The notes below the pieces were generated by a model. That model made no database searches. It was not told the origin of the DNA and worked only from the letters and a program-made list of their open reading frames with translations. The translations under genes and the position numbers were made by a program. Below, in pieces: positions 1-9,564 of a stretch of 64,000 bases of DNA (the first letter of the stretch is position 1; every line of letters starts with the position of its first letter). Source of the stretch: SZUA-309 sp965215995 (GTDB lineage: Bacteria > Pseudomonadota > Gammaproteobacteria > Pseudomonadales > Azotimanducaceae); contig OZ244128.1 in NCBI GenBank assembly GCA_965215995.1, positions 2,294,001 to 2,358,000 on the forward strand, written 5' to 3'.

Positions 1-2099
1 AGCACCTGGTAGCCCATGGCCATCAGCAACACGGCACCGATCGGGTTGCCGGCCAGCTCACCGCAGATGCCGAACTGTGTTTTCTCTGCAAGCGCCGCCT
101 TGGCCACTTCCCGGAGCGCTGTCAGAACGGCTGGATGGGTTTCGTGGTAGAGATCGGCAACCCGTGGGTTGTTCCGGTCCACCGCCAGCATGTACTGGGT
201 CAGGTCGTTGGACCCGACGGCCAGAAAGTCCACCATGCCGGCCAGACGGCGGGCCTGGTAGACGGCTGAGGGCACCTCCACCATCACGCCGATCTGCGGC
301 TGCTTCACCTGGGCCCCTTCCTCGAGCACCTCCTGATAGGCCCGCTCGACCATGGCCATAGCCTCCTCCACCTCGGTGATGGAGGTGATCATGGGCAACA
401 TGATGCGCAGATCACCCTCGAGCCCTTCATTGGCTCGCAGCATCGCCCGCGCCTGCACCATGAAGATTTCCGGGTGGTCGAGCGTCACCCGGATGCCCCG
501 CCAGCCGAGGAACGGGTTCTCCTCGGCAATCGGGAAGTAGGACAGCGCCTTGTCACCGCCCACGTCCAGGGTGCGCATGGTAACCGGCTTGGGATCGAAG
601 GCTTCCATGTGCTCCCGGTAGATGGCCCGTTGCTCTTCCTCGGAAGGAAAGCGTTCCTTGGTCATGAACGGGATCTCGGTACGGAACAGACCAATGCCCT
701 CCGCGCCTCTGTCCAGCGAACGGCCGACGCCGGTCAAGCCGATGTTCACCCAAAGCCCGACTCGCCAGCCATCCAGAGTCACCCCTTTGAACTCCTTGAG
801 CTCCTCCAGCTCTTCGGCCAGTTCGCGCTCCCCGGCGATCAGGGTCTGGTAGTGCTCGCGGGTTGCCGGAGACGGATTGCAGATCACCTCACCGTAAAAG
901 CCATCGACGATGAGCGGCTGGTTGTCGATGTTCGCCACCGGGAAGTCGACGGCACCCATGATGGCCGGGATGTCCAGGGACTGGGCCAGAATAGCCAGGT
1001 GCGAGTTAACAGAGCCGCGCACGGAGACGATGCCTCGTAGCCTGCCGGCCGGTACTTCGGCCAGCATCCCCGGTGTCACGTCGTCGCCGACTAAGATGGT
1101 GTCCTTCGGCCAGTGGATCTTCTTGGCGCGCAGGTCCTGAAGATAGGCAAGGACCCGCAGCCCCAGATCCTTCACATCCGCGCCTCGCTCCCGCAGGTAT
1201 GGGTCTTCCATGGCTTCGAACAGACGCATGTGCTCATGGATCACCTGTTTGAGCGCGCCCTGGGCCCAGGAGCCTTTGCGCACCTTATCCCGGATGTCTC
1301 CGGCCAGGGCATTGTCATCCAGCATGTGCAGATAGACGTCGAACAGGGCCAACTCCTCTGGCGGCAGGCTGGCCGCAAACTGTTCACTGATCCTGCGGAT
1401 GTCGTTGCGCACCGATTCGATAGCCCGGTCGAGCACCATGAGCTCGGTGCTGATGTCTTCGATGACCTTATCGGTGACCGCTTCCAGGCTTGCCGGAGGA
1501 TGGATGAGCACCGCTGTACCCATGCTGATACCCGGTGTGCCGCCGACGCCTCGGAAGGTGGCATCGGCACGTTCGAGTGCCGGCGCTGAATCGTTGGCGA
1601 ACAGCTGCTGCATGTCGCCGGTGGCTTCCGCATGGCCGATCACGGTGGCCAGCTGGGCGGACAGGGTGACGAGGAAGGCCTCCTCACTCTCGTCGAACTT
1701 GCGCCGCTCCCGCTGCTGCACCACCAGGACGCCGAGCACTTGCCTGTGATCGATGACGGGCACACCGAGGAAGGCGTGAAAGGCGTCCTCACCGATCTCC
1801 GGCACCAGGTGGAAGCGGGGGTGCAGGGTGGCGTTGTTCAGGTTAATGGGTTCCGCCCGTTCGGCAACGAGCCCCACCAGCCCCTGGCTCACATCCAGGC
1901 TGATGTTCCCGATAGCGTCTGTGTTCAGGCCTTCATTGGCCGCGAACAGGAGCTGGTCCTGCTCGCGGTTCATCAGGTAGATGGAGCAGACCTCGGTGCC
2001 GAGGGCCACCCGCACGTCGTGCACAAGGAGATCGAGTTGCTCACGGAACGATCCGGCACCGGCGACGTCCTGGACGATGCTGCGGAGGGTGTTCAACAT
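1..2099 (-). CDS. ptsP: PtsP, enzyme I of the nitrogen phosphotransferase system (C-terminus cut by window edge)
   Basis: EI-Ntr takes phosphate from phosphoenolpyruvate and passes it to NPr and then IIA-Ntr, a regulatory rather than sugar-uptake relay in the cytoplasm. About 699 residues are visible. It begins MLNTLRSIVQDVAG, the usual start of a PtsP GAF domain. The phosphohistidine region follows, with RGSVNSHLAILAQ near 1005-1045 of the window. A long PEP-utiliser TIM barrel comes next, with GLFRTEIPFM, MRTLDVGGDK and VGSNDLTQYMLAVDR. The last few dozen residues lie beyond position 1. The ATG is 8 bp after the rppH stop, so the two are co-transcribed, an order also found in Pseudomonas. 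Confidence 0.95.
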   Translation of the reverse strand, partial: MLNTLRSIVQDVAGAGSFREQLDLLVHDVRVALGTEVCSIYLMNREQDQLLFAANEGLNTDAIGNISLDVSQGLVGLVAERAEPINLNNATLHPRFHLVPEIGEDAFHAFLGVPVIDHRQVLGVLVVQQRERRKFDESEEAFLVTLSAQLATVIGHAEATGDMQQLFANDSAPALERADATFRGVGGTPGISMGTAVLIHPPASLEAVTDKVIEDISTELMVLDRAIESVRNDIRRISEQFAASLPPEELALFDVYLHMLDDNALAGDIRDKVRKGSWAQGALKQVIHEHMRLFEAMEDPYLRERGADVKDLGLRVLAYLQDLRAKKIHWPKDTILVGDDVTPGMLAEVPAGRLRGIVSVRGSVNSHLAILAQSLDIPAIMGAVDFPVANIDNQPLIVDGFYGEVICNPSPATREHYQTLIAGERELAEELEELKEFKGVTLDGWRVGLWVNIGLTGVGRSLDRGAEGIGLFRTEIPFMTKERFPSEEEQRAIYREHMEAFDPKPVTMRTLDVGGDKALSYFPIAEENPFLGWRGIRVTLDHPEIFMVQARAMLRANEGLEGDLRIMLPMITSITEVEEAMAMVERAYQEVLEEGAQVKQPQIGVMVEVPSAVYQARRLAGMVDFLAVGSNDLTQYMLAVDRNNPRVADLYHETHPAVLTALREVAKAALAEKTQFGICGELAGNPIGAVLLMAMGYQV

Positions 2100-2107
2100 C
2101 GTCTGGA

Positions 2108-2650
2108 TCAGCGCCCCATGCTTTGCTTCCCAGCGGGAGCGTGCGTCTGGCCAACCGACAGCCGCGCTGAAACGTGACTCAGAAGATGGGGTGCGAGCTC
2201 CTTCAGGGCACGCCGATAGACGTCTCGCTTGAAGTCCACCACCTGGCCCACCGGATACCAGTAGCTCACCCAGCGCCAGTGGTCGAACTCGGGCGCCTCG
2301 GAGTGATCCATCTGCACCCGGTCGTCCGCGGACAGCATGCGCAGCAGAAACCACTTCTGCTTCTGACCGACAAAACCGGGTGATGAGTTGTGACGCCGCA
2401 TGCGCTTGGGCAGCCGGTAGCGGAGCCAGCCGTTGGTTCTGGCCAGGATCTCCACGCTGCCGGGCTCGAGCCCGACCTCCTCATAAAGCTCCCGATACAG
2501 CGCGTCCTCGATGGATTCTCTGGAGTGGATGCCGCCCTGGGGGAACTGCCAGTGATCCTGACCGCCCACACGCCGCGCCCAGAGCACCTGACCCCGATCG
2601 TTGGACAGCACGATGCCAACGTTCGGCCGATAGCCGTCGGCGTCTACCAT
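2108..2650 (-). CDS. rppH: RppH, RNA pyrophosphohydrolase (Nudix)
   Basis: RppH removes pyrophosphate from the 5' end of mRNA, which starts RNase E-dependent decay. The 180-residue protein opens with MVDADGYRPNVGIVLSN, typical of RppH. The Nudix box is intact at about residues 39-61: GG, then E at 45, RE at 53-54 and EEVG at 57-60. WQFPQGGI just before it is also characteristic. It is the first gene of a leftward pair with ptsP and is divergent from the DUF255 gene, with about 90 bp between the starts. Confidence 0.95.
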   Translation of the reverse strand: MVDADGYRPNVGIVLSNDRGQVLWARRVGGQDHWQFPQGGIHSRESIEDALYRELYEEVGLEPGSVEILARTNGWLRYRLPKRMRRHNSSPGFVGQKQKWFLLRMLSADDRVQMDHSEAPEFDHWRWVSYWYPVGQVVDFKRDVYRRALKELAPHLLSHVSARLSVGQTHAPAGKQSMGR

Positions 2651-2741
2651 TGTGCCTTCCTCGATTGTCCTCCAGGCGATTGAACCCTAAAGTCCTGAAG
2701 AATACCAATTCACCCAGCAGACAGACGGAGAACCCCTCCCC

Positions 2742-4838
2742 TTGAGTATCGGATCAAGCGACGGACCGCTGAGCAACCGCCTGGGCACTGCATCGAGCCC
2801 CTATCTCAAGCAGCATGCTGACAACCCGGTTGCCTGGCAGCCCTGGGATGACGACGCCATTGCCGCCGCCCGGGAGATGGGCAAGCCCATTCTCCTCTCC
2901 ATCGGTTACTCCGCCTGTCATTGGTGTCACGTGATGGCACGGGAGTCATTTGCGGACGAAGCCACGGCCAAGGTGATGAACACCCACTTCGTGAACATCA
3001 AGGTAGACCGGGAAGAACGGCCGGATCTGGACAAGGTCTACCAGCTCGCCCATCAGCTCCTGACCCAGCAGACCGGTGGCTGGCCACTCACCGCCTTTCT
3101 GGATCCGGACACCCTGCTGCCCTTCTTCGCCGGTACCTACTTTCCGAAGACACCGCGGCATCAGCTGCCGGGCTTCGCCGATCTGCTGCTGCGGATCTCA
3201 GATACCTTCCAGACCAAGCGGGAAGAGCTCACCAGTCAGGGTGAAAAAGTCAGCGAGGTGCTCGAATCACTGAACGCGCCGCGAGAAGCCGAAGAAGGTG
3301 GGACTCCCGGCACACCCAGCATGGCCCACATTCAAGCCGCCCACGAGATGCTGGCCGCCCAGTATGACAGCAGCGAGGGTGGGTTCGGCAGGGCACCGAA
3401 ATTTCCCATGCCGTCAACGCTCGCCAGAGAGCTCAGGCACTGGGCGTTGAACCCGGCGCTCGCGGACAAGCGGGAAACCCTGGATCGGGTCATGACCAGC
3501 CTCACCAAGATGGCCCGCGGCGGCATCTTCGATCACCTCGGCGGCGGTTTTTTCCGCTACGCCACGGACAGGAAATGGATGATCCCCCACTTCGAGAAGA
3601 TGCTCTACGACAATGGCCAGCTACTGGGGCTGTACAGTGAAGCGCTGTCCGTTGGCCCTGACCCCCTGTTCGAGGCCGCCCTCTCCGAGACCGCCGACTG
3701 GCTGATCCGGGATATGCGAGACCCCACCGGCGGTTTCTACTCCGCATTGGATGCGGACTCCGAGGGCCAGGAGGGCCTCTACTACCTGTGGCGCCGGGAC
3801 CAGGTCAAGAAATTGACTGACGAAGACGAATATCTGGTGCTCGAAACCCTGTACGGTCTGGACAAGCCAGCCAACTTCGAGGGCAAGTGGAACCTGCACC
3901 GCTATGACGCCTGGCATTCCGTGGTCCAGCGACTGTCCATGGATCGGCAGGAGGCAGATGCGGCGCTGGCCAGCGGACGGCAGAAACTTCTTTCTGCCCG
4001 CGCTGAGCGCAAGGCTCCGGGCCTCGACAACAAGGTCCTGACCAGCTGGAACGGGCTCGTCATCAGCGGCCTGGCAAAGGCCGGTGTCGTGACTGGCCGG
4101 GCTGACTGGATCGAGGCAGCGGCCCGGTGCGTGGACTTCATTCGCAACTCGCTCTGGGATGGTGAGCGACTCGCAGCCACCTGGACCGAAGGCAACGTCG
4201 GCAGCGCGGGCTATCTGGACGACTACGCGAACCTGCTCCTGAGCTTGTCCGACTTGCTGTCTGCCCGCTGGCGGGCAGAGGATGCGCAATTCGCTCTCGC
4301 ACTCGCCGATTCCGCGCTCAATCACTACCAGGACGTGGACCAAGGAGGTTTCTACTTTACCGCCCATGACCACGAGGACCTCATCTATCGGCCAAAACCG
4401 ACCATGGACGATGCTCAGCCACCAGGCAACGGGGTCATGACAGAGGCGCTGATTCGTCTGGGACATCTGTTTGGCAAGCCGAGATTTCTCGACGCCGCCG
4501 CCGGAACGCTCAGCTGGGCGGAATCCCAGATGCGTCGCTATCCGGCCGGTCACTGCACACTGCTCTCCGCGCTGGAGCTGGATCTGGTGGGCCCGGAGCA
4601 GATCATCATCCGCGGCGGTGAGTCGGAAATGGCGCCCTGGCTCGAGCTCGCCAGAACGGGTTATCAGCCCGCACGAGCCGTCTTCGCGATCCCCTGGGAC
4701 GTGACCGAAGGTCTGCCCACCTACCTGCCGAGGCTGGTCAGTGCCGAGCAGCGCGGCAGCGTGGTTGCCTATCGATGCGCGGGCATGTCCTGCTCGCTGC
4801 CGATCACCAACCTGGAGGAGTTCAAAGCCGCGCTTTGA
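2742..4838 (+). CDS. DUF255 thioredoxin-fold protein, YyaL/spermatogenesis-associated protein 20 family
   Basis: The 698-residue cytoplasmic protein has an N-terminal thioredoxin-like domain with a CHWC motif at residues 59-62 (GYSACHWCHVM), then KVDREERPDLD, and a long C-terminal (alpha/alpha)6-barrel-like region with GGIFDHLGGGFFRY and HFEKMLYDN. This is the conserved YyaL architecture at its usual length. The biochemical role is not settled. A redox role is suggested by the CXXC, and the barrel resembles glycosidase-like or epimerase-like folds. The start is TTG. It stands alone and converges on gcvPB. Confidence 0.85.
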   Translation: MSIGSSDGPLSNRLGTASSPYLKQHADNPVAWQPWDDDAIAAAREMGKPILLSIGYSACHWCHVMARESFADEATAKVMNTHFVNIKVDREERPDLDKVYQLAHQLLTQQTGGWPLTAFLDPDTLLPFFAGTYFPKTPRHQLPGFADLLLRISDTFQTKREELTSQGEKVSEVLESLNAPREAEEGGTPGTPSMAHIQAAHEMLAAQYDSSEGGFGRAPKFPMPSTLARELRHWALNPALADKRETLDRVMTSLTKMARGGIFDHLGGGFFRYATDRKWMIPHFEKMLYDNGQLLGLYSEALSVGPDPLFEAALSETADWLIRDMRDPTGGFYSALDADSEGQEGLYYLWRRDQVKKLTDEDEYLVLETLYGLDKPANFEGKWNLHRYDAWHSVVQRLSMDRQEADAALASGRQKLLSARAERKAPGLDNKVLTSWNGLVISGLAKAGVVTGRADWIEAAARCVDFIRNSLWDGERLAATWTEGNVGSAGYLDDYANLLLSLSDLLSARWRAEDAQFALALADSALNHYQDVDQGGFYFTAHDHEDLIYRPKPTMDDAQPPGNGVMTEALIRLGHLFGKPRFLDAAAGTLSWAESQMRRYPAGHCTLLSALELDLVGPEQIIIRGGESEMAPWLELARTGYQPARAVFAIPWDVTEGLPTYLPRLVSAEQRGSVVAYRCAGMSCSLPITNLEEFKAAL

Positions 4839-4892
4839 ACTCCGCTGTGTGGCTCAAATCGGCGCCCTCGCGCTGATGCGCCAGCCAACGCC

Positions 4893-6410
4893 TCAACCTC
4901 CGGCTGACGCCTCAACCTCCGGTTGCGGGCGCCAGACCAGATTCAGCTCCCGCGCCGCCTTCACATCATCGAGCCTGCGCACGGGGAGTGTGAAGGGTGC
5001 GCCGGTCACCGTCTCCGGCTGGGACTCCGCCTCTGCCTGAATCTGCACCAGGGCGTCGACGAAGGCATCCAGCTCTTCCAGGCTCTCCGTCTCGGTGGGC
5101 TCGACCAGGAAGCACTCCGGCACCAGCAGCGGAAAGTAGGTGGTGGGCGAGTGAATGCCGTAATCGAGCAGACGCTTGGCGAAATCCATGGCAGTGACGT
5201 TCAGGTTTTTGGCCTGCGAGGTGAAGGTAAGGATGAACTCGTGGGTCGCCCGCCGACCCGGGTAGGCGAGCTCGAAGCCCGCGTCCGCCAGGCGCTTCGC
5301 CATGTAGTTGGCATTCAGGGTGGCATACTCGCCCACCCGGTTCATCCCTTCCCGGCCAAGCATCAGCGCGTAGGACAGCGCCCGCAGCAGAATCCCCGCG
5401 TTGCCCATGAAGCCGGACAGCCGCCCGATGCTGTCCGGCAGATCGGCTTCGGTCAGCCACCGATAGGTGCCGTCCGAAGACTTGCCGACGGTAGGGGTCG
5501 GCAGGTAAGGCAGAAGACGTTCACCGACACCGACAGGCCCGGCGCCCGGGCCACCACCACCATGGGGGGTGGCAAAGGTTTTGTGCAGGTTCATGTGCAG
5601 CACGTCGAAGCCCATATCACCAGGCTTCACCTTGCCGAGGATAGCGTTCAGGTTGGCGCCGTCGTAATAGAGGAGACCGCCCGCTTCATGCACGATCTCG
5701 GCAATAGCCTCGATCTGACGCTCAAATACCCCGCAAGTGGACGGGTTGGTCATCATCAGTCCCGCCGTCTGTGGGCCGACCACGCCCTTGAGCGCTTCCA
5801 CGTCTACATCGCCGCTGGCATCCACTGGCACTTCCGTTACCTTGTAGCCACACATCACGGCGGTGGCGGGGTTGGTGCCGTGCGCGGCATTGGGAACGAT
5901 GATCTCTGTGCGCGCCGCATCGCCACGAGTCTCGTGATAGGCGCGAATCATAGCCACACCGGCAAACTCACCTTGAGCGCCCGCCATCGGCGTCAACGAG
6001 ACGCCCTTCATGCCGGTCAGGTCGGCGAGGATTTCCTGCAGATCGTACAGACAGGCCAGGAATCCCTGGCTCCTCGACTCAGGAGTCAGTGGGTGTCGTC
6101 CCTGGAAGCCCGGCAGGCTGGCCGCTTTGTGCGCGCCCCTTGGGTTGTACTTCATGGTGCAGGATCCGAGCGGATAAAACTGCGTGTCGATGGAGAAGTT
6201 CTTCCGGGACAGGTTGGTGTAGTGACGCACCACCTGCAGCTCCGAAACCTCCGGCAAACCGGGCGGTGCTTCGCGAAGGAACTCACCTGGAATGTCAGTG
6301 GCCGTCTCATCAACGATCAAAACTTCGCCACCCACCATCTGGGCGGAGGCCGTGCGCCCGGGCCGGGACAGATCAAAGATGGTGCGCGTGTCGTTTTCGA
6401 GCACACTCAT
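4893..6410 (-). CDS. gcvPB: Glycine decarboxylase P-protein subunit 2
   Basis: This is the PLP-carrying half of the glycine cleavage P-protein, which decarboxylates glycine and transfers aminomethyl to the lipoyl arm of GcvH. It has 505 residues. The PLP lysine is Lys277 in NLHKTFATPHGGGGPG. Its ATG overlaps the gcvPA stop by 4 bp, so translation is probably coupled. The two-subunit arrangement differs from the single-chain GcvP of E. coli and Pseudomonas. The last codons lie in a 19-bp-spaced direct repeat (4891-4924) that also supplies the stop. Confidence 0.95.
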   Translation of the reverse strand: MSVLENDTRTIFDLSRPGRTASAQMVGGEVLIVDETATDIPGEFLREAPPGLPEVSELQVVRHYTNLSRKNFSIDTQFYPLGSCTMKYNPRGAHKAASLPGFQGRHPLTPESRSQGFLACLYDLQEILADLTGMKGVSLTPMAGAQGEFAGVAMIRAYHETRGDAARTEIIVPNAAHGTNPATAVMCGYKVTEVPVDASGDVDVEALKGVVGPQTAGLMMTNPSTCGVFERQIEAIAEIVHEAGGLLYYDGANLNAILGKVKPGDMGFDVLHMNLHKTFATPHGGGGPGAGPVGVGERLLPYLPTPTVGKSSDGTYRWLTEADLPDSIGRLSGFMGNAGILLRALSYALMLGREGMNRVGEYATLNANYMAKRLADAGFELAYPGRRATHEFILTFTSQAKNLNVTAMDFAKRLLDYGIHSPTTYFPLLVPECFLVEPTETESLEELDAFVDALVQIQAEAESQPETVTGAPFTLPVRRLDDVKAARELNLVWRPQPEVEASAGG

Positions 6411-7777
6411 GACGTTGCCTCCGCTGCTGCGAGCACCTCCGCCAGCGCATCTCTGTAGGCAATCATCTCCGACTCCGTGCGCTTCTCTGTTGCGCAGACC
6501 AGAATGACATCATCCATACCGGTATAGAAACGGCCCAGGTCAAGGCCGGCCAGGATATCTTTCTCAAGCAGCGCTTCGATCACCGTACTCGCTGGTAAGG
6601 GGAGTCTCAACGCCCGCTCGTGGAAGCACGGGCCTTCCATGCAGGCAGTGACCCCAGGCAGCTCGGTGAGCAGCCCGGCAAGCTTCGCCGTATTCTGATG
6701 GCAGGCTTTCGCCACCCGAAGAAGGCCTTCCGGACCGGCCAGGGCCATGTAGATGGTTCCTGCCGTGACCAGCAACCCCTGGTTGGTGCAGATGTTGGAG
6801 GTGGCCTTGCCGCGCCGGATGTGTTGCTCCCGCGCCTGCAGGGTAAGCGCAAACCCGGTCTTGCCGTTCAGATCCTCCGTACGGCCGATGATCCGACCTG
6901 GCATCTGCCGAACCAGCTTGTCCCGGGTGCAGACGTAGCCGAAGGACGGGCCACCCGATGCCATGGGGATGCCGAAAGGCTGACCATCACCGCAGGCAAT
7001 GTCAGCTCCGTCCACGCCCCACTGGCCCGGTGGTTTGAGCAGGGCCAGGCTCAGCGGGTTTGCCACGGCGATCAGGAGCGCGCCTTCGGCGTGGGCCCAA
7101 TCCGTCAAGCCGTCCACGTCTTCAAGTCGGCCGAAAAAATTTGGCTGCTGCACCACCAGCGCGGCAAGCCCTTCATCGCTAGTCGGCAGTGAGGCGAGGC
7201 TGATCAGGCCATCGTCGCCCATGCTCACGGTTTCCAGGATCACGTCCTGGGCGGCGACGATCGCCGCCGCTGCCTGCCGATACAGCGGATGCACGGTTTC
7301 AGAGACCAGGACTCGACGGGACTTGGCCTTCCGGTTGCCACGCACGGCCATCAGTATGGCCTCGGCGAGCCCGGAAGCACCGTCGTAGACCGACGCGTTG
7401 GAGACGTCCATGCCGGTCAGGGCGGCCATCATGGACTGATACTCATAGATCAGCTGCAACGTGCCCTGACTGGCCTCCGCCTGGTAGGGCGTATAGGCGG
7501 TCATGAACTCACCACGAGCCGTCAGATCCCAGACTGCGGCCGGGATGTGGTGGTCGTAAGCACCGGCGCCCAGGAAACAGGGGCCGATCGCATCCGCGTC
7601 TGCCCTCTCCGAGAAGATGCGCAGCATCTCCATCTCGCTTATCCCTTCCGGCACCTTCTCAAGGCGCCCAGCACGGAGCGCATCGGGTATTTCATCAAAC
7701 AGGTCTTCTATGCTGTCCGCGCCAATGGTGGTCAGCATGGCATCGACTTCTTCCGCCGTATGGGGGATGAAGGGCAT
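6407..7777 (-). CDS. gcvPA: Glycine decarboxylase P-protein subunit 1
   Basis: This is the N-terminal, non-PLP-binding half of the split P-protein, with 456 residues. Recognisable segments are FLGAGAYDHHIPAAV, FMTAYTPYQAEASQGTLQ and QPNFFGRLEDV, all standard for GcvPA. It lies between gcvH (60 bp upstream) and gcvPB (4-bp overlap). The heterodimer works with GcvH, GcvT and lipoamide dehydrogenase. No lipoamide dehydrogenase gene is present in this window. Confidence 0.95.
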   Translation of the reverse strand: MPFIPHTAEEVDAMLTTIGADSIEDLFDEIPDALRAGRLEKVPEGISEMEMLRIFSERADADAIGPCFLGAGAYDHHIPAAVWDLTARGEFMTAYTPYQAEASQGTLQLIYEYQSMMAALTGMDVSNASVYDGASGLAEAILMAVRGNRKAKSRRVLVSETVHPLYRQAAAAIVAAQDVILETVSMGDDGLISLASLPTSDEGLAALVVQQPNFFGRLEDVDGLTDWAHAEGALLIAVANPLSLALLKPPGQWGVDGADIACGDGQPFGIPMASGGPSFGYVCTRDKLVRQMPGRIIGRTEDLNGKTGFALTLQAREQHIRRGKATSNICTNQGLLVTAGTIYMALAGPEGLLRVAKACHQNTAKLAGLLTELPGVTACMEGPCFHERALRLPLPASTVIEALLEKDILAGLDLGRFYTGMDDVILVCATEKRTESEMIAYRDALAEVLAAAEATS

Positions 7778-7837
7778 GGCTCTCTCCTCCTGGTAAGAGG
7801 GTTCCTGTAAAGAAGGCGGGTTGCACCCGCGGGTAGG

Positions 7838-8233
7838 TCAGTGCTCGTCGGCTTCGCAAAGCTCCCCGTAGGCTGCCGCGTCAAGCAGGTCGTCGAGCTG
7901 GGTCGCATCATCGGGTTCGATCTTGAAGAACCAACCGTCCCCGTAGGGATCCTGATTGACCATCTCCGGCGCGTCTTCAAGCGATTCGTTGATCTCGGTG
8001 ATGGTGCCCGACACGGGCGCATAGATGTCAGAAGCCGCTTTGACGGACTCGACCACACCGGCCTCTGCGCCCGCGCTGACCATCTGGCCCACTTCCGGAT
8101 GTTCCACGTAAACCACGTCGCCGAGCGCCTGCTGGGCGTGGTCACTGATCCCCACCGTTACCGTGCCGTCTTCCTCCAGACGCGCCCACTCGTGGCTCGA
8201 AGCGTATTTCAGCTCAGTTGGAATTTCGCTCAT
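7838..8233 (-). CDS. gcvH: Glycine cleavage H-protein, lipoyl carrier
   Basis: The 131-residue lipoyl-domain protein shuttles the aminomethyl group between the P and T proteins. The lipoylation lysine is Lys65 in ESVKAASDIYAPVSG. The family signatures SSHEWARLEEDG and GDVVYVEHPEVG are present. The start is ATG with AGGA about 6 nt upstream. It is separated from gcvT by an unusual 215-bp purine-rich repeat spacer, described separately. Confidence 0.97.
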   Translation of the reverse strand: MSEIPTELKYASSHEWARLEEDGTVTVGISDHAQQALGDVVYVEHPEVGQMVSAGAEAGVVESVKAASDIYAPVSGTITEINESLEDAPEMVNQDPYGDGWFFKIEPDDATQLDDLLDAAAYGELCEADEH

Positions 8234-8448
8234 CGTGTCCTGTCGTTATCTCTCGTTATCTCTCGTTGTCTCGTCGTTGCTTCTTCGTCGTTCTTTTTGT
8301 TTGCTCTTTTTATTCTGCTCTTCTTACTCTGGTCTTCTGACTCTGCTCTTCTTGTTCTGCTTTTCGTGTTGCTTTCGATTCTTCGAAGCCGGTGCGTATT
8401 GTAACCGGCACCCACCAGGTCTTTATAGCGGGCCCGTGTCCACGTCCT
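8234..8448 (-). repeat. Purine-rich repetitive spacer between gcvT and gcvH
   Basis: Read in the direction of the operon, this 215-bp gap starts with a small hairpin (GCCGGT / ACCGGC, stem at about 8385-8406). It then becomes almost all A and G for about 150 bp, with imperfect AAGAGCAGA-type repeats. It ends in two to three copies of a 10-bp unit (AGAGATAACG) directly before the gcvH ribosome-binding site. No coding signal, riboswitch fold or terminator T-run is visible. It may set gcvH translation or message stability, which is inference. Confidence 0.6.
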
Positions 8449-9516
8449 TCACGTCTGGTCTTTGTAGACACGCTTGCCGGCGCGCACAAAGGGCGGACGA
8501 ACGATGATGACCGGCTGCCGCTTGCCGCGGATCTCCACCTCGGCATCGCCCTTCGCCTTCCGCGGAACCCGGGCCAGGGCGATGGCGACCCCCAGCGTCG
8601 GCGAGAAGACGCCACTGGTGATGATGCCTTCGCCTTCGTTGGTGACCACCGTCTGCCCCTGACGCAGCACACCCTTGCCCCGCATCACCAGCCCGGTGAG
8701 TTTGGCGGCAACGCCAGCCGCCTTTTCCGCGACCACCGCCTCCTTACCAATGAACTGCCGGTCGGAAAGGTCGACCGTCCAGCCGAGGTTCGAGACCAGT
8801 GGCGAGGTCTCGTCGTCCATGTCCTGGCCGTAGAGATTGAGGCCCGCTTCGAGACGCAACGTGTCCCTGGCGGCAAGCCCGGCCGGCGCGACGCCCGCCT
8901 CGGCCAGTTTCTGCCAGAGTGCGACTGCCGCTTCCCCGGGCAGAATCACCTCCACCCCGTCTTCCCCCGTGTAGCCGGTCCGGGCCACCATGGTCTCCCC
9001 GTCTTCCCAGGCGTTGAAGGGCTCAAGACCCGCAACCTTCTCACCGCTGATCGCTTCAAATCGGGCAATCGCATCCGGTCCCTGGACGGCGATCATGGCC
9101 AGGTCACGTTCTTCGATGGTGGTGGATTCGGCGTTGTTGGCAGCGAACCAGTCGAGCACCTTTTCCCGGGTCCCGGCGTTGACCACGGCCCGATAGCCCT
9201 GGGCTCTCCGGTAGACGATCAGATCGTCCACCACGCCGCCCGCGGGATTCAGAAGCGCGCCGTAGAGTGCACGTCCGGGGCCCTCCAGCTTGTCCACGTC
9301 ATTGGCAACCAGCCGGCGCAGGAAAGATCTGGCAGTATCATCCGGCAGGTCGATCACGGTCATGTGCGAAACGTCGAACATCCCCGCTGCTTCGCGCACG
9401 GCCTTGTGCTCCTCGATCTGCGAGCCGTAGTTGAGCGGCATGTCCCAACCGGCAAAGGGCACCATCCGGGCACCGGCTGCCACGTGCAGCGCATGCAGGG
9501 CCGTCTGTCTCGTCAT
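8449..9516 (-). CDS. gcvT: Glycine cleavage T-protein (aminomethyltransferase)
   Basis: GcvT releases ammonia from the aminomethyl-lipoyl GcvH and passes the one-carbon unit to tetrahydrofolate. It has 355 residues. The N-terminus MTRQTALHALHVAAGARMVPFAGWDMPLNYGSQ is split here by family convention into TALHALH, MVPFAGWDMPLNYG and EEHKAVREAAGMFDVSHM blocks, all canonical. GYTGEDGVEVILP and RLEAGLNLYGQDMD are also present. It follows the flavin hydroxylase gene by 48 bp, too short for a glycine riboswitch. Confidence 0.96.
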   Translation of the reverse strand: MTRQTALHALHVAAGARMVPFAGWDMPLNYGSQIEEHKAVREAAGMFDVSHMTVIDLPDDTARSFLRRLVANDVDKLEGPGRALYGALLNPAGGVVDDLIVYRRAQGYRAVVNAGTREKVLDWFAANNAESTTIEERDLAMIAVQGPDAIARFEAISGEKVAGLEPFNAWEDGETMVARTGYTGEDGVEVILPGEAAVALWQKLAEAGVAPAGLAARDTLRLEAGLNLYGQDMDDETSPLVSNLGWTVDLSDRQFIGKEAVVAEKAAGVAAKLTGLVMRGKGVLRQGQTVVTNEGEGIITSGVFSPTLGVAIALARVPRKAKGDAEVEIRGKRQPVIIVRPPFVRAGKRVYKDQT

Positions 9517-9564
9517 GTCCCTATTCTCCGTACTCCAAGTCGATGGCGGCTGCGGCGGCAGACA

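Noticed and set aside
3621..4553. 310-codon open frame on the minus strand
   Set aside because: It is antisense to the DUF255 gene with no ribosome-binding site or family motif.
4923..6458. 511-codon open frame on the plus strand
   Set aside because: It is antisense to gcvPB over its whole length, has no recognisable motif, and gcvPB has full family conservation.
9517..9564. Glycine riboswitch in front of gcvT
   Set aside because: The gap is only 48 bp and lacks the tandem aptamer folds. The gcvT-gcvH spacer also lacks the conserved glycine-aptamer core.
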